A DNA stretch of 64,000 nt, taken from assembly GCA_013288325.1 (NCBI GenBank), contig JABDCB010000001.1, forward strand, positions 62,001 through 126,000, written 5' to 3'. Positions 8,296 through 15,552 of the stretch are shown here, piece by piece. A program made the position numbers and the translations under genes. A model generated the notes under the pieces. That model was given only the letters and a program-made list of their open reading frames with translations, ran no database searches and was not told the origin of the DNA. Every line of letters starts with the position of its first letter. Position 1 is the first letter of the stretch. The stretch comes from Bacteroidota bacterium. Its GTDB lineage: Bacteria > Bacteroidota > Bacteroidia > Palsa-965.

Positions 8296-8649
8296 ATGAG
8301 AACCTACGTTCTTGCATATGATAGGTTAAACGAGATTGATAATGATGAGTTATTGAAAGATCTTGTTATTTTCTTAGTGAATGAGGGAGCCGAAGGGGTT
8401 TATCATCTTGTTGCGTCAACATTGATTTTCACATGTGATTATAAATATGTGTATACTCATTGGGTCCGTGCGTTGGAGGAATATAAAATCAGAGACAAAG
8501 TGTTTTATGTTTTATCAGAAGTATATCACAGCGGCTCATCAAAACACATTTCTGCGCAAAAAAGTGAAGAAATTGATCACAAAAATTTTCAAATTTTAGT
8601 AGACGTAGCTAAAGCCTCTAGAACTAGTCTGCCAGCCCCTAAATTATAA
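8296..8649 (+). CDS. Small protein, possibly Cas2/SinR-like ferredoxin fold
   Basis: A 117-residue protein. The first ~85 residues read as strand MRTYVLAYD, helix NDELLKDLVIFLVNEG, strand GVYHLVASTLIFTCD, helix YVYTHWVRALEEYKI, strand DKVFYVLSEVY. This is the order of Cas2, SinR and VapD-like ferredoxin-fold proteins, with Asp9 at the end of the first strand, where the metal-binding acid of Cas2 nucleases lies. The tail (86-117) is unrelated and polar. No CRISPR array or cas1 is near. It ends the ABC-3C operon, ten bases after the ATPase. By inference it could be the nuclease effector of the cassette; the fold call is from pattern only. Confidence 0.5.
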   Translation: MRTYVLAYDRLNEIDNDELLKDLVIFLVNEGAEGVYHLVASTLIFTCDYKYVYTHWVRALEEYKIRDKVFYVLSEVYHSGSSKHISAQKSEEIDHKNFQILVDVAKASRTSLPAPKL

Positions 8650-8671
8650 ATACACTTGATATTTATAATTT
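8641..8671 (+). terminator. AT-only perfect hairpin over the stop codon of the last ABC-3C gene
   Basis: AAATTATAAATA (8641-8652) is exactly complementary to 8660-8671 across a 7-base loop. The left arm contains the TAA stop of the Cas2-like gene. There is no following U-tract, so this may act as a mRNA 3'-end stabiliser or weak terminator. Confidence 0.5.
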
Positions 8672-8940
8672 CATGAGTAAGCATTTGGGTACCATGAAAT
8701 TTAGTATTTGCCACTTTGCCAACATCCTTCATAACCCTTCAATGAGCATTGCTGGTCTCCGATCCCCAAGGCACTACTACATGGTGTGCAATAACTACCT
8801 AGACGTATATAACCTTTTCTTGGAGATGCCTTATTGGGCCTCGTGCAAATATAGTGTGGCAAACATTGTTTTTAGATACTTCAGATGAAGAAAGTCTAAA
8901 AATGTTCTCTCTCCACTTTATAGCTGATAAAGGGCTATAA
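8672..8940. other. Intergenic stretch, no gene recognised
   Basis: About 270 bases between the end of the defence island and the M13 peptidase gene. A 71-codon frame on the plus strand (8673-8888) has no recognisable family, no upstream context and an unlikely residue mix. I see no tRNA, att-like repeat or hairpin here. Confidence 0.5.
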
Positions 8941-11004
8941 TTACCAGATCCGGATCCGGTCTTCCGGCTTTTTATACAGCTTATCGCCGGGTTTAATATC
9001 AAAGGCTTTGTACCAGGCATCCATATTAACGGGAGTGCCTATGGCGCGGTACATACCCGGAGAATGGTTATCGGTAAGGATGAGCTGTGCGGCGGTTTCG
9101 GGCAGGGTATTGGTTCTCCATACCTGTGCCCAGGCCAGAAAGAAACGCTGATCAGGTGTAAAGCCATCAATCTTTTCATTCGACATACCCTGTTTGGTCA
9201 TCTTGAATGCTTCGTAGGCTGCATTGAGACCGCCCAGATCGCCTATGTTTTCGCCCATGGTGAGTTTGCCGTTTACATGGATGGTATCGAGTACGGTATA
9301 GGCATCAAACTGTTCCTGCAGGGTTTTTGTTTTGGCTTTGAAATGCTGCATGTCTTCGTCAGTCCACCAGTTGCGGAGCGATCCGTCTTTGTCGTATTTG
9401 CTTCCGGAATCATCAAAGCCATGGGAAATTTCATGTCCTATTACGGCGCCTATACCTCCATAGTTAACGGCATCATCGGCTGTAGGATCAAAAAACGGCC
9501 ATTGCAGGATACCGGCAGGGAATACGATTTCATTTAATTCGGGACTGTAATATGCATTCACCGTTGGAGGCGTCATACCAAAACGTTTACGATCCACCGG
9601 TTTACCCAGCTGATTCACCATATCCTGATAGTTCCAGGTGGCGGCATTGCGTACATTCTGGAAAAAGGTTTTGCGGTTTATCACAAGACCATTATACGTC
9701 TTCCATTTTTCCGGATATCCTATTTTAGGGTTGAGGGCATGTAATTTGTCAATGGCTTTTTGTTTGGTAGCAGCCGTCATCCAGTCCAATCCCTGAATAC
9801 GGATCTCATAGGCCTTAATCAGATTTTTGATCATCTCATCCATCCGGACTTTAGCCTGCTGATTAAAGTATTTGGCCACATACAGCTGACCCAATAGCTC
9901 GCCTATGCTGCGGTCGGTAAGTCCCGACATACGCTCCCAGCGTGGGGTCTGTGCTTTTTGTCCGGTGAGTACTTTATTGAATTCAAAAGTGGCATCTACA
10001 AAAGGGGAGCTTAGGAAAGGAGCTGCACTTCTGATTACGTTCCATTGCAGGTATACCTGCCAGTCGGCAACGGGTGTAGATGTTAAGAGTGCATTGAGGC
10101 TGACAAAGAAGGCCGGGTTGCTTACGATCACCGAATCCTGTCCGGGTGTTTTCATATCTGCAAACAAGGCTTTCCAATCCAGGAGAGGTGTGGTCTTGCT
10201 CAGATCTGCCACCGAAAATTTATTGTAGGTTTTAACCGGATCGCGCATCTCTACTTTGGGTAGTTCGTTTTCGGCAAACTTCTTTTCCAGTGCAAAAACG
10301 ACTTCTGCATTTTTATCCGCATCGGCGGCTGATACGCCTGTCAACTTAAAGAGTGTGGACACATAACTTTTATATGCTTCCTGTACTTTTACTTTGCGGG
10401 GATCGGATTTCAGATAATAGTCACGGTCGGGCAACGAGATTCCCCCCTGATTCAATTGTGGCAGGAGGTGTTCAGGATTTTTACGATCCTGATCCACAGA
10501 AAAACCGAACATAGGATGGCTGGTGCCGTTTATTCTCATGGCAGCCGTTTCATGCAGAATAGCTTTAAGGTCTTTGAGTTCTTTTATTTTTTTGAGTTCT
10601 GCATCAATGGGCTGGTGTCCTGCTTTTTCGATAGTGATGCTATCCATTCCGGCAGCATAAAAATCGCCAACTCTTTTCTCGATGGAATCGGCGCCGGATG
10701 TTTTGGCTGCAGCGGCTTCCAGAAGTCCTTTGAGGGCTTTTGAATTGGCCTCTCTCAGCTCATTAAAGCTGCCCCAACGGGTTTCTTTGGCAGGTACGGG
10801 GTTATTCTTGAGCCAGGTTCCATTGGCATAATGGTAAAAATCATCTCCCGGTTTTATCTGAAGATCCATATTGGTTTTATCCAAAAATGGCTTTTTGGAA
10901 GGATCATCAGGAAGAACAGTGGCACGTACCGCTATCAGTGCAACGGTTCCGATAATGACGGCATGTAAGGAAGTATTGCCTAATACGCGTTTTAATTTTG
11001 TCAT
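8941..11004 (-). CDS. M13 (neprilysin/PepO-like) metallopeptidase, exported
   Basis: The gluzincin motif GHEISHGFDD (about residues 521-530 from the ATG at 11004) supplies the two zinc histidines and catalytic Glu, and GENIGDLGG some 60 residues later supplies the third ligand. The YYSPELNEIVFPAGILQ segment before HEISH and the C-terminal RAIGTPVNMDAWYKAFDI are typical M13 blocks. The start at 11004 (MTKLKRVLGN) is chosen because it opens a hydrophobic export signal; the longer frame to 11064 would begin at TTG. The 687-residue length is normal for M13. The enzyme would cleave peptides in the periplasm or at the cell surface. Confidence 0.92.
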   Translation of the reverse strand: MTKLKRVLGNTSLHAVIIGTVALIAVRATVLPDDPSKKPFLDKTNMDLQIKPGDDFYHYANGTWLKNNPVPAKETRWGSFNELREANSKALKGLLEAAAAKTSGADSIEKRVGDFYAAGMDSITIEKAGHQPIDAELKKIKELKDLKAILHETAAMRINGTSHPMFGFSVDQDRKNPEHLLPQLNQGGISLPDRDYYLKSDPRKVKVQEAYKSYVSTLFKLTGVSAADADKNAEVVFALEKKFAENELPKVEMRDPVKTYNKFSVADLSKTTPLLDWKALFADMKTPGQDSVIVSNPAFFVSLNALLTSTPVADWQVYLQWNVIRSAAPFLSSPFVDATFEFNKVLTGQKAQTPRWERMSGLTDRSIGELLGQLYVAKYFNQQAKVRMDEMIKNLIKAYEIRIQGLDWMTAATKQKAIDKLHALNPKIGYPEKWKTYNGLVINRKTFFQNVRNAATWNYQDMVNQLGKPVDRKRFGMTPPTVNAYYSPELNEIVFPAGILQWPFFDPTADDAVNYGGIGAVIGHEISHGFDDSGSKYDKDGSLRNWWTDEDMQHFKAKTKTLQEQFDAYTVLDTIHVNGKLTMGENIGDLGGLNAAYEAFKMTKQGMSNEKIDGFTPDQRFFLAWAQVWRTNTLPETAAQLILTDNHSPGMYRAIGTPVNMDAWYKAFDIKPGDKLYKKPEDRIRIW

Positions 11005-11217
11005 GGGTTCTTTTTCGTTAGTAATGGATGATCGTATTTGTTCAGTTCCATATCCCTGATACAAATAGTGGCTGCTGCTTATTTACGATATCCGCGTGAA
11101 TGTACAGAAGTTTTTTGATAAATTCATTTACCGGAAATATGCAGGAAATAAGAATGAGCCGGGTAATAATAAATCCTACATTCGTTTTATTAAACAACTT
11201 CCGAATAACTGCCTCTC

Positions 11218-11823
11218 ATGGACATCGTTAATCCGAAAGATATTAAACGCCTCCTCCGTATGGATGATGTGTTTGCCCGTATTCAGGAACAGTATGGATC
11301 GCCGCCTTCCTGGTCGCGTCCTGCCGGTTTTATTTCTCTGTCTCAGATTATCCTGGAGCAACAGGTAAGTCTGGCTTCGGCAAAGGCTCATTTTTTGAAA
11401 CTAAAAGGTCATATAAAAACAGTTACTCCGCGTAAGATATTAACGCTATCGGATGAGGAAATGAGAGCGTGTCAAATAAGCAGACAAAAATCGGTGTATC
11501 TGAGAGCATTGTCAACGGCTGTGCTGGATAAAAGCCTGGAGCTGGATAAGCTGGAACAACTGCATCATACGGAAGTGCGGAAACAGCTTACGGCTATCAA
11601 AGGTATCGGGGACTGGACCACCGATATTTATCTTATGTTTTGTCTGCAAGCTAAAGATGTTTTCCCCATCGGTGATATTGCAGTGGTTAATACGATCAAG
11701 GAATTTTATGAGGTGAAAAAGAAAGAAGAGATGCTGGAGCTGGCAGAAAGCTGGAAACCACTCCGGTCCCTGGCTACTTATTTCTTATGGCATCATTATC
11801 TGAAAAAAAGAAACAGATCGTAA
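11218..11823 (+). CDS. HhH-GPD DNA glycosylase (AlkA-like 3-methyladenine DNA glycosylase II)
   Basis: A 201-residue helix-hairpin-helix glycosylase. Residues about 37-50 give SLSQIILEQQVS, the conserved helix of AlkA/MPG-type enzymes (QxIxxQQxS). ITAIKGIGDWTTD-like text near 125-137 (AIKGIGDWTTD) is the helix-hairpin-helix, and PIGDIAVVNTI (about 151-161) carries the catalytic Asp. It lacks the extra N-terminal domain of E. coli AlkA, as do many compact bacterial homologues. It removes alkylated bases in base-excision repair. The gene converges on the next one with eight bases between. Confidence 0.88.
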   Translation: MDIVNPKDIKRLLRMDDVFARIQEQYGSPPSWSRPAGFISLSQIILEQQVSLASAKAHFLKLKGHIKTVTPRKILTLSDEEMRACQISRQKSVYLRALSTAVLDKSLELDKLEQLHHTEVRKQLTAIKGIGDWTTDIYLMFCLQAKDVFPIGDIAVVNTIKEFYEVKKKEEMLELAESWKPLRSLATYFLWHHYLKKRNRS

Positions 11824-11830
11824 GGCTCTC

Positions 11831-13855
11831 TTACCGGATCACCGTTACAAAGCCCTTTATCAAACCAGCCTCGGTTTGTTCGTTACAATCTTTGTAACGC
11901 GCCAGGATATAATAGGTACCGTCGCTGGTATCGGGTTTCCAGATACAGGCGGGGTCGGTACTTTCAAAAACAAGCTTTCCCCAGCGATCATAAATCTGCA
12001 CCTGCAGGGTGGTGAAATCATACTTAGAAAAATCAATACGATTGTTGACATCTCCGCTGGTAGGAGTTACGATGTTGGGAAAGATGGGAGGGCTGTATAG
12101 TGTTACATGAATGGTATCCGAATTCCGGCATCCTGCTGCGCTGGTTACGGTTACCGAGTAGTTACCTGATCGGATGGCGGTAATCTGTTTGCTTGTGGCT
12201 CCGGTATTCCATATACAGGGATATGACGTGCCGGCCGTAAGCGTGCAGGAGGTGCGACAGCTGACAGTATCTTTGGCAAGCTGCAGCGTGGGGATGCTGT
12301 CGATGGCAACGGTGAAACTATCGGTGGCGGTGCAGAAATCAGCGAGTGAATATTGAACCCAATAATTTCCCGGTGCAGGAAGCGTATGATCGGGGAGCGT
12401 ATATCCATCATTCCATAAATAGGAGAGGGTATTGGGATAAGTGGCATGCAGGGTAAGCGGCACCCAGGTATTGCTGCAAACAACAGTATCGCGCAATACA
12501 CGGATCACCGGAGGATGGGTAAGCGAAACATAAAAGGAATCGATGAGGCGGCAGCCTGCGGCCGAGATGTCTGTTACACTGTAATTTCCAAATGTGTTGA
12601 TCGTAATGGTTTGGGAAGTATCCCCGTTGGACCAATGGTAGTTTGTGTTGCCTGCTCCGGCATCCAGTACATAAGATGGAAAGGTGCATAGGGGCAATGG
12701 GTGTGGAGTGAAAACAGGTGGGGGGGTACCCATATCAATAAAGTTGGGCAATCCGAAAGCGCAACTGTCGGATGCGGCAAGCGCCACGCTGTTGGCTACA
12801 AACGTGCAGGTGAGCGAAGCGGGGTTCTGAATAAGGGAAAGAAAACGGCGGGCATAAACGGTTACATAGATATTTCCATCGGGTCCCAGCTGGATAGCGC
12901 CTAAGCCATACAATCCGGTATTGATGGTTCGCTGAGAAGCGAGTATAACAGACGGAATACCGCTGCTTAGATCATACTGAAAAATAGGTCCTGTAAAATC
13001 GCTGACATATACTTTGGAGTTATCGGCCGAGAAGGCAACACCATACGGTAAATGGGTGCCATTGGTACCGGTGGTGCCGGGATAGATAACGGTGAAGGGA
13101 TTGCTTACTACGCCGGATGAATTATCAAAATCGGCCATTTCAAAAACAGAGCTGTATTCAATCGTATAAGCCAGGTATCTTCCATTGGGTGATGGCCTCA
13201 GGTATCCGCTGGCTTCATCTACGGGTCCTTGCTGAATCGTGCCCACATTGGAAACTACAGGCACCGGGTTAATACCTGAAGCACTGAGGAGATAAGCATT
13301 GAAAGCATTGCTGTTGTAGGAATGGGTTATGATCCAGAAATCGGTTCCATTGCAATGTTTAACGGCAGTAAGTTTTTCGGTTGCGGGGGGAGGGGTGAGG
13401 ACTTGGTTTTTCAGCGATACATCACCGAGTCCACCGTTCAGTGTCATATCAATGATGGAATAATGGACTCCCTGATTGACGGTGGATATACGATCATCGC
13501 AGGTCATGAGATAATAAAGCGTGGTGCTACCCGGTTTTTGAATGATCAAGGCAGCCTGGGTGGCGTCACCATTACCGCCAATGAGACCTGTTCCATTTGG
13601 CATGGGATTATTATTTCTGTCCCAAACGATGCTTCCGTCCGAATAAAACAAAAGAGCTCCGGTGTTTTTATCGCTTATGGAAGCACAGCCGGTCATCACG
13701 GAAAGTGCACCGGAAGAAGCAACAGGAGTTCCGCTGCTGAAATCAATGGCATTATGAAATCCGAATTGCCAATGCCAGCTTTCTTTACCAAGCTGGGCCT
13801 GTAAAGGAATGGTAAAGGTGAGAACCAGAAGGGAAAAAATAAAACGGAGGTTCAC
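11831..13855 (-). CDS. T9SS type B (CHU_C) secreted beta-propeller protein
   Basis: I place the start at the GTG at 13855, which gives a clean signal peptide, MNLRFIFSLLVLTFTIPLQAQ; the longer frame begins with TTG at 13906 and would bury the signal. Residues about 30-380 form a propeller-like region with repeated GRYLAYT, DNSKVYVSDF and GPDGNIYVTVY strands. Two Ig/PKD-like modules follow (LDAGAGNTNYHWSNGDTSQ and a repeat with SCRTSCTLTAG). The C-terminus is a CHU_C domain with FPNIVTPTSGDVNNRID, QIYDRWGKLVFES and DGTYYILARY. Type B domains direct secretion by the T9SS, often with an SprF-like partner. Substrate or adhesion target unknown. Confidence 0.88.
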   Translation of the reverse strand: MNLRFIFSLLVLTFTIPLQAQLGKESWHWQFGFHNAIDFSSGTPVASSGALSVMTGCASISDKNTGALLFYSDGSIVWDRNNNPMPNGTGLIGGNGDATQAALIIQKPGSTTLYYLMTCDDRISTVNQGVHYSIIDMTLNGGLGDVSLKNQVLTPPPATEKLTAVKHCNGTDFWIITHSYNSNAFNAYLLSASGINPVPVVSNVGTIQQGPVDEASGYLRPSPNGRYLAYTIEYSSVFEMADFDNSSGVVSNPFTVIYPGTTGTNGTHLPYGVAFSADNSKVYVSDFTGPIFQYDLSSGIPSVILASQRTINTGLYGLGAIQLGPDGNIYVTVYARRFLSLIQNPASLTCTFVANSVALAASDSCAFGLPNFIDMGTPPPVFTPHPLPLCTFPSYVLDAGAGNTNYHWSNGDTSQTITINTFGNYSVTDISAAGCRLIDSFYVSLTHPPVIRVLRDTVVCSNTWVPLTLHATYPNTLSYLWNDGYTLPDHTLPAPGNYWVQYSLADFCTATDSFTVAIDSIPTLQLAKDTVSCRTSCTLTAGTSYPCIWNTGATSKQITAIRSGNYSVTVTSAAGCRNSDTIHVTLYSPPIFPNIVTPTSGDVNNRIDFSKYDFTTLQVQIYDRWGKLVFESTDPACIWKPDTSDGTYYILARYKDCNEQTEAGLIKGFVTVIR

Positions 13856-13932
13856 GGAGCATCGATTTTCGGAGACTAAAGTTAGGCTAAGAAAGCCAAT
13901 CTTCAAAGGTGCCGGTAATGATGACGCAGAAT

Positions 13933-14232
13933 CTATACTTTGAAGGTGAGCAGCCAGGCAACAGCCTCTTCTTCTTGTTTAAAGGTTTTTACCGGACTTG
14001 CAGCTTTATCGAGCATAGTCATGTGATTCACAATAAGGTGAGTGCCTGCACCTTCAGAAAGGATGGCGGTAGCAATCCGGTTCTTATTTCTGAAATTGGT
14101 ACGCATGAATTTTACCGCTTCATTGGTAAGGGTATGAAATGGACGGGCATCAATCAGTGCCAGTATGGGTTTATCGGTAAGTGTTTCAAATATGAAAGAC
14201 AATTTGTCAGCAAATTTTATTCTGAAATTCAC
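13933..14232 (-). pseudogene. STAS/SpoIIAA-like protein (DUF7793-like), N-terminally truncated
   Basis: The 99 residues match the C-terminal two thirds of Bacteroidota STAS-like proteins: ILALIDARPFHTLTNEA, then a helix, TAILSEGAGTHLIVN, and FKQEEEAVAWL at the end. Family members usually begin some 35 residues earlier with a beta-hairpin. Here the frame opens only at a GTG (14232), closed four codons upstream by TAG, and that upstream DNA is a 21-bp repeat array (see 14224-14863). The GTG itself lies in the repeat word TTCGTGAATTT. The gene therefore looks cut off by the repeat array, though expression of a short form cannot be excluded. Confidence 0.55.
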
Positions 14233-14863
14233 GAACAGGTACTATAGCTACACCGATAAACTCTCCATCTAAAGGAAAAGACTATTTTCCTTTAGATGGA
14301 GAGTCTTTTCCTTCACCGATTGTATCTCCCCGTGAAGAGAATTGTCTTTATTGTCACAAATCCTGACAATTTATTTGAGAATTTGTCCTTTCGGTACACG
14401 AAGAGCATCTCCAGGTAAAAGAAGACGAACAATTCCTTCGACGATTGTGTCTAAAGGTTCAGGAATCCTGTCAATCTGTCCGCAAATCCGATCTAAATTC
14501 ACGAATAGAGCATGTGCCCTCTTACAAAGAGGTACTATGGTTAAAGGAGGAGACTATTTATCTAAAGGAAAATAGTCTATAGCTAAAGGAAGAGATACAA
14601 TTCGTGAAGTTGGAGATGGTATCGGTGAAGGAATTGTTCGTTTTCCTGACAATGGAGGTGGTATCGGTGAAGGTTTAGTAAGGATCGGTGAAGGAGGACA
14701 TACAATTTGTAAAGGAGGAGGTGTTATATGTGGACAAGGAGATGGTATATGTATGCCTTTTGTACCAATCGGTGAAGGAGGACATACAATTTGTATAGGA
14801 GGAGATGGTATAGGCGTAGCTTTTGTGTGTATCAGTGAACGTATACGTGGTCATTCTGAACAG
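14224..14863. repeat. Degenerate 21-bp minisatellite, about 29-30 units
   Basis: Written in 21-base lines in phase with 14591, the sequence shows a repeating unit with consensus GGAGATGGTATCGGTGAAGGA. Examples are 14549 (GGAGACTATTTATCTAAAGGA less its last base pairs), 14612, 14654, 14675, 14696, 14738 and 14780. Units at 14696 and 14780 differ at only a few bases. Some units at the left end are inverted, including the one read on the minus strand at about 14309-14329. Because 21 is a multiple of three, a frame runs through it, but it is broken by TGA at 14333 and TAG at 14573. I regard it as non-coding. Confidence 0.75.
14261..14303. repeat. Perfect 19-bp palindrome inside the repeat array
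   Basis: CTCTCCATCTAAAGGAAAA (14261-14279) is exactly complementary to 14285-14303 across a 5-base loop (GACTA). It marks the point where unit orientation in the 21-bp array switches. It could fold as a cruciform, and it shares the TCTAAAGGA word with the array. Confidence 0.85.
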
Positions 14864-14890
14864 AAGGGCGGCAAAAGTCCGGTGAACTTT

Positions 14891-15023
14891 TGAGCGAGCT
14901 AGTGTGAAAGCCAGCTAACATCCTCCCCCTTGCCCCCTCCGAAGGGGGATATGCTTTCACACATGCTCGCTCAATCCCGCACTGCGGGATTGCCGTCCCT
15001 CCGGAGGGGGCAAGGGGGAGGAT
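14891..15023. repeat. Interleaved inverted-repeat element (A-B-A'-B')
   Basis: Arm A (14891-14911) pairs with A' (14953-14973) at 19 of 21 positions. Arm B (14920-14940, ATCCTCCCCCTTGCCCCCTCC) pairs perfectly with B' (15003-15023). The order A, B, A', B' makes the two helices cross as in a pseudoknot. A third hairpin (AATCCCGCA, 14973-14981 with 14983-14991) sits between. No ORF or transposase is present. C-rich palindromes of this kind are scattered in Bacteroidota genomes; a MITE-like or REP-like element is the likely class. Confidence 0.75.
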
Positions 15024-15128
15024 AACGTTTTAAATACAAGTTAATAATCTCATATCCTCATCAACCAAACCAGAAAATAATACAATTTCATTCTATATTT
15101 ACAGATCAACTTTTAAAACCACAAAACG

Positions 15129-15545
15129 ATGTCAAACAAATTATTTTCCAATGTATACCTCACCTTTAACGGTAACTGCCGGGAGGCCATGACTTTTTAC
15201 AATGATTGCTTAGGCGGCAAGCTCGAGATGATGGATTTCGGTGATTCACCTGTAGAGGTTCCTGCCAGCGGGAAAAAACTGGTGCTGCATTCCAATATTC
15301 AACGAGAAGGAATTACGCTGATGGCTTCCGATACCACACCGGATCGTGCTGTAACGGTGGGACAGAATGCGTCCATCTCCATTAATTGCGAAAACGCTGC
15401 ACAGGCCGATTCATTTTATGGCAAGCTTTCCGTAGGTGGAAAACAAACCATGCCCATGCAGAAAACATTCTGGGGTGCATACTTCGGAATGCTGACCGAT
15501 AAATTCGGAGTGCAGTGGATGTTTAATTTTGACGAGCCCAAATAA
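15129..15545 (+). CDS. VOC (PhnB/glyoxalase-like) family protein
   Basis: A 138-residue vicinal-oxygen-chelate protein of the PhnB type. It shows the two beta-alpha-beta-beta-beta modules: NVYLTFNGNCREAMTFYND at the start, IQREGITLMASD in the middle and FWGAYFGMLTDKFGVQWMFN at the end. The last block is the hallmark of PhnB/3-demethylubiquinone-methyltransferase-like VOC proteins. Metal ligands are not obvious: the usual first His is replaced by Tyr/Asn, as in many PhnB members of unknown activity. Substrate unknown. Confidence 0.85.
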   Translation: MSNKLFSNVYLTFNGNCREAMTFYNDCLGGKLEMMDFGDSPVEVPASGKKLVLHSNIQREGITLMASDTTPDRAVTVGQNASISINCENAAQADSFYGKLSVGGKQTMPMQKTFWGAYFGMLTDKFGVQWMFNFDEPK

Positions 15546-15552
15546 AAACTCA

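Noticed and set aside
8296-8649. A degenerate CRISPR-Cas locus
   Set aside because: No repeat-spacer array, no cas1 and no effector genes in the window.
8673-8888. 71-codon ORF after the defence island
   Set aside because: No family resemblance, odd composition and no coupling to neighbours.
13856-13906. Upstream TTG start for the T9SS protein at 11831
   Set aside because: It would bury the signal peptide; the GTG at 13855 gives a normal leader.
14342-14893. Frame through the 21-bp array as a Gly-rich gene
   Set aside because: It has in-frame stops at 14333 and 14573, only a TTG start and highly diverged units; the openness follows from a 21-base period.
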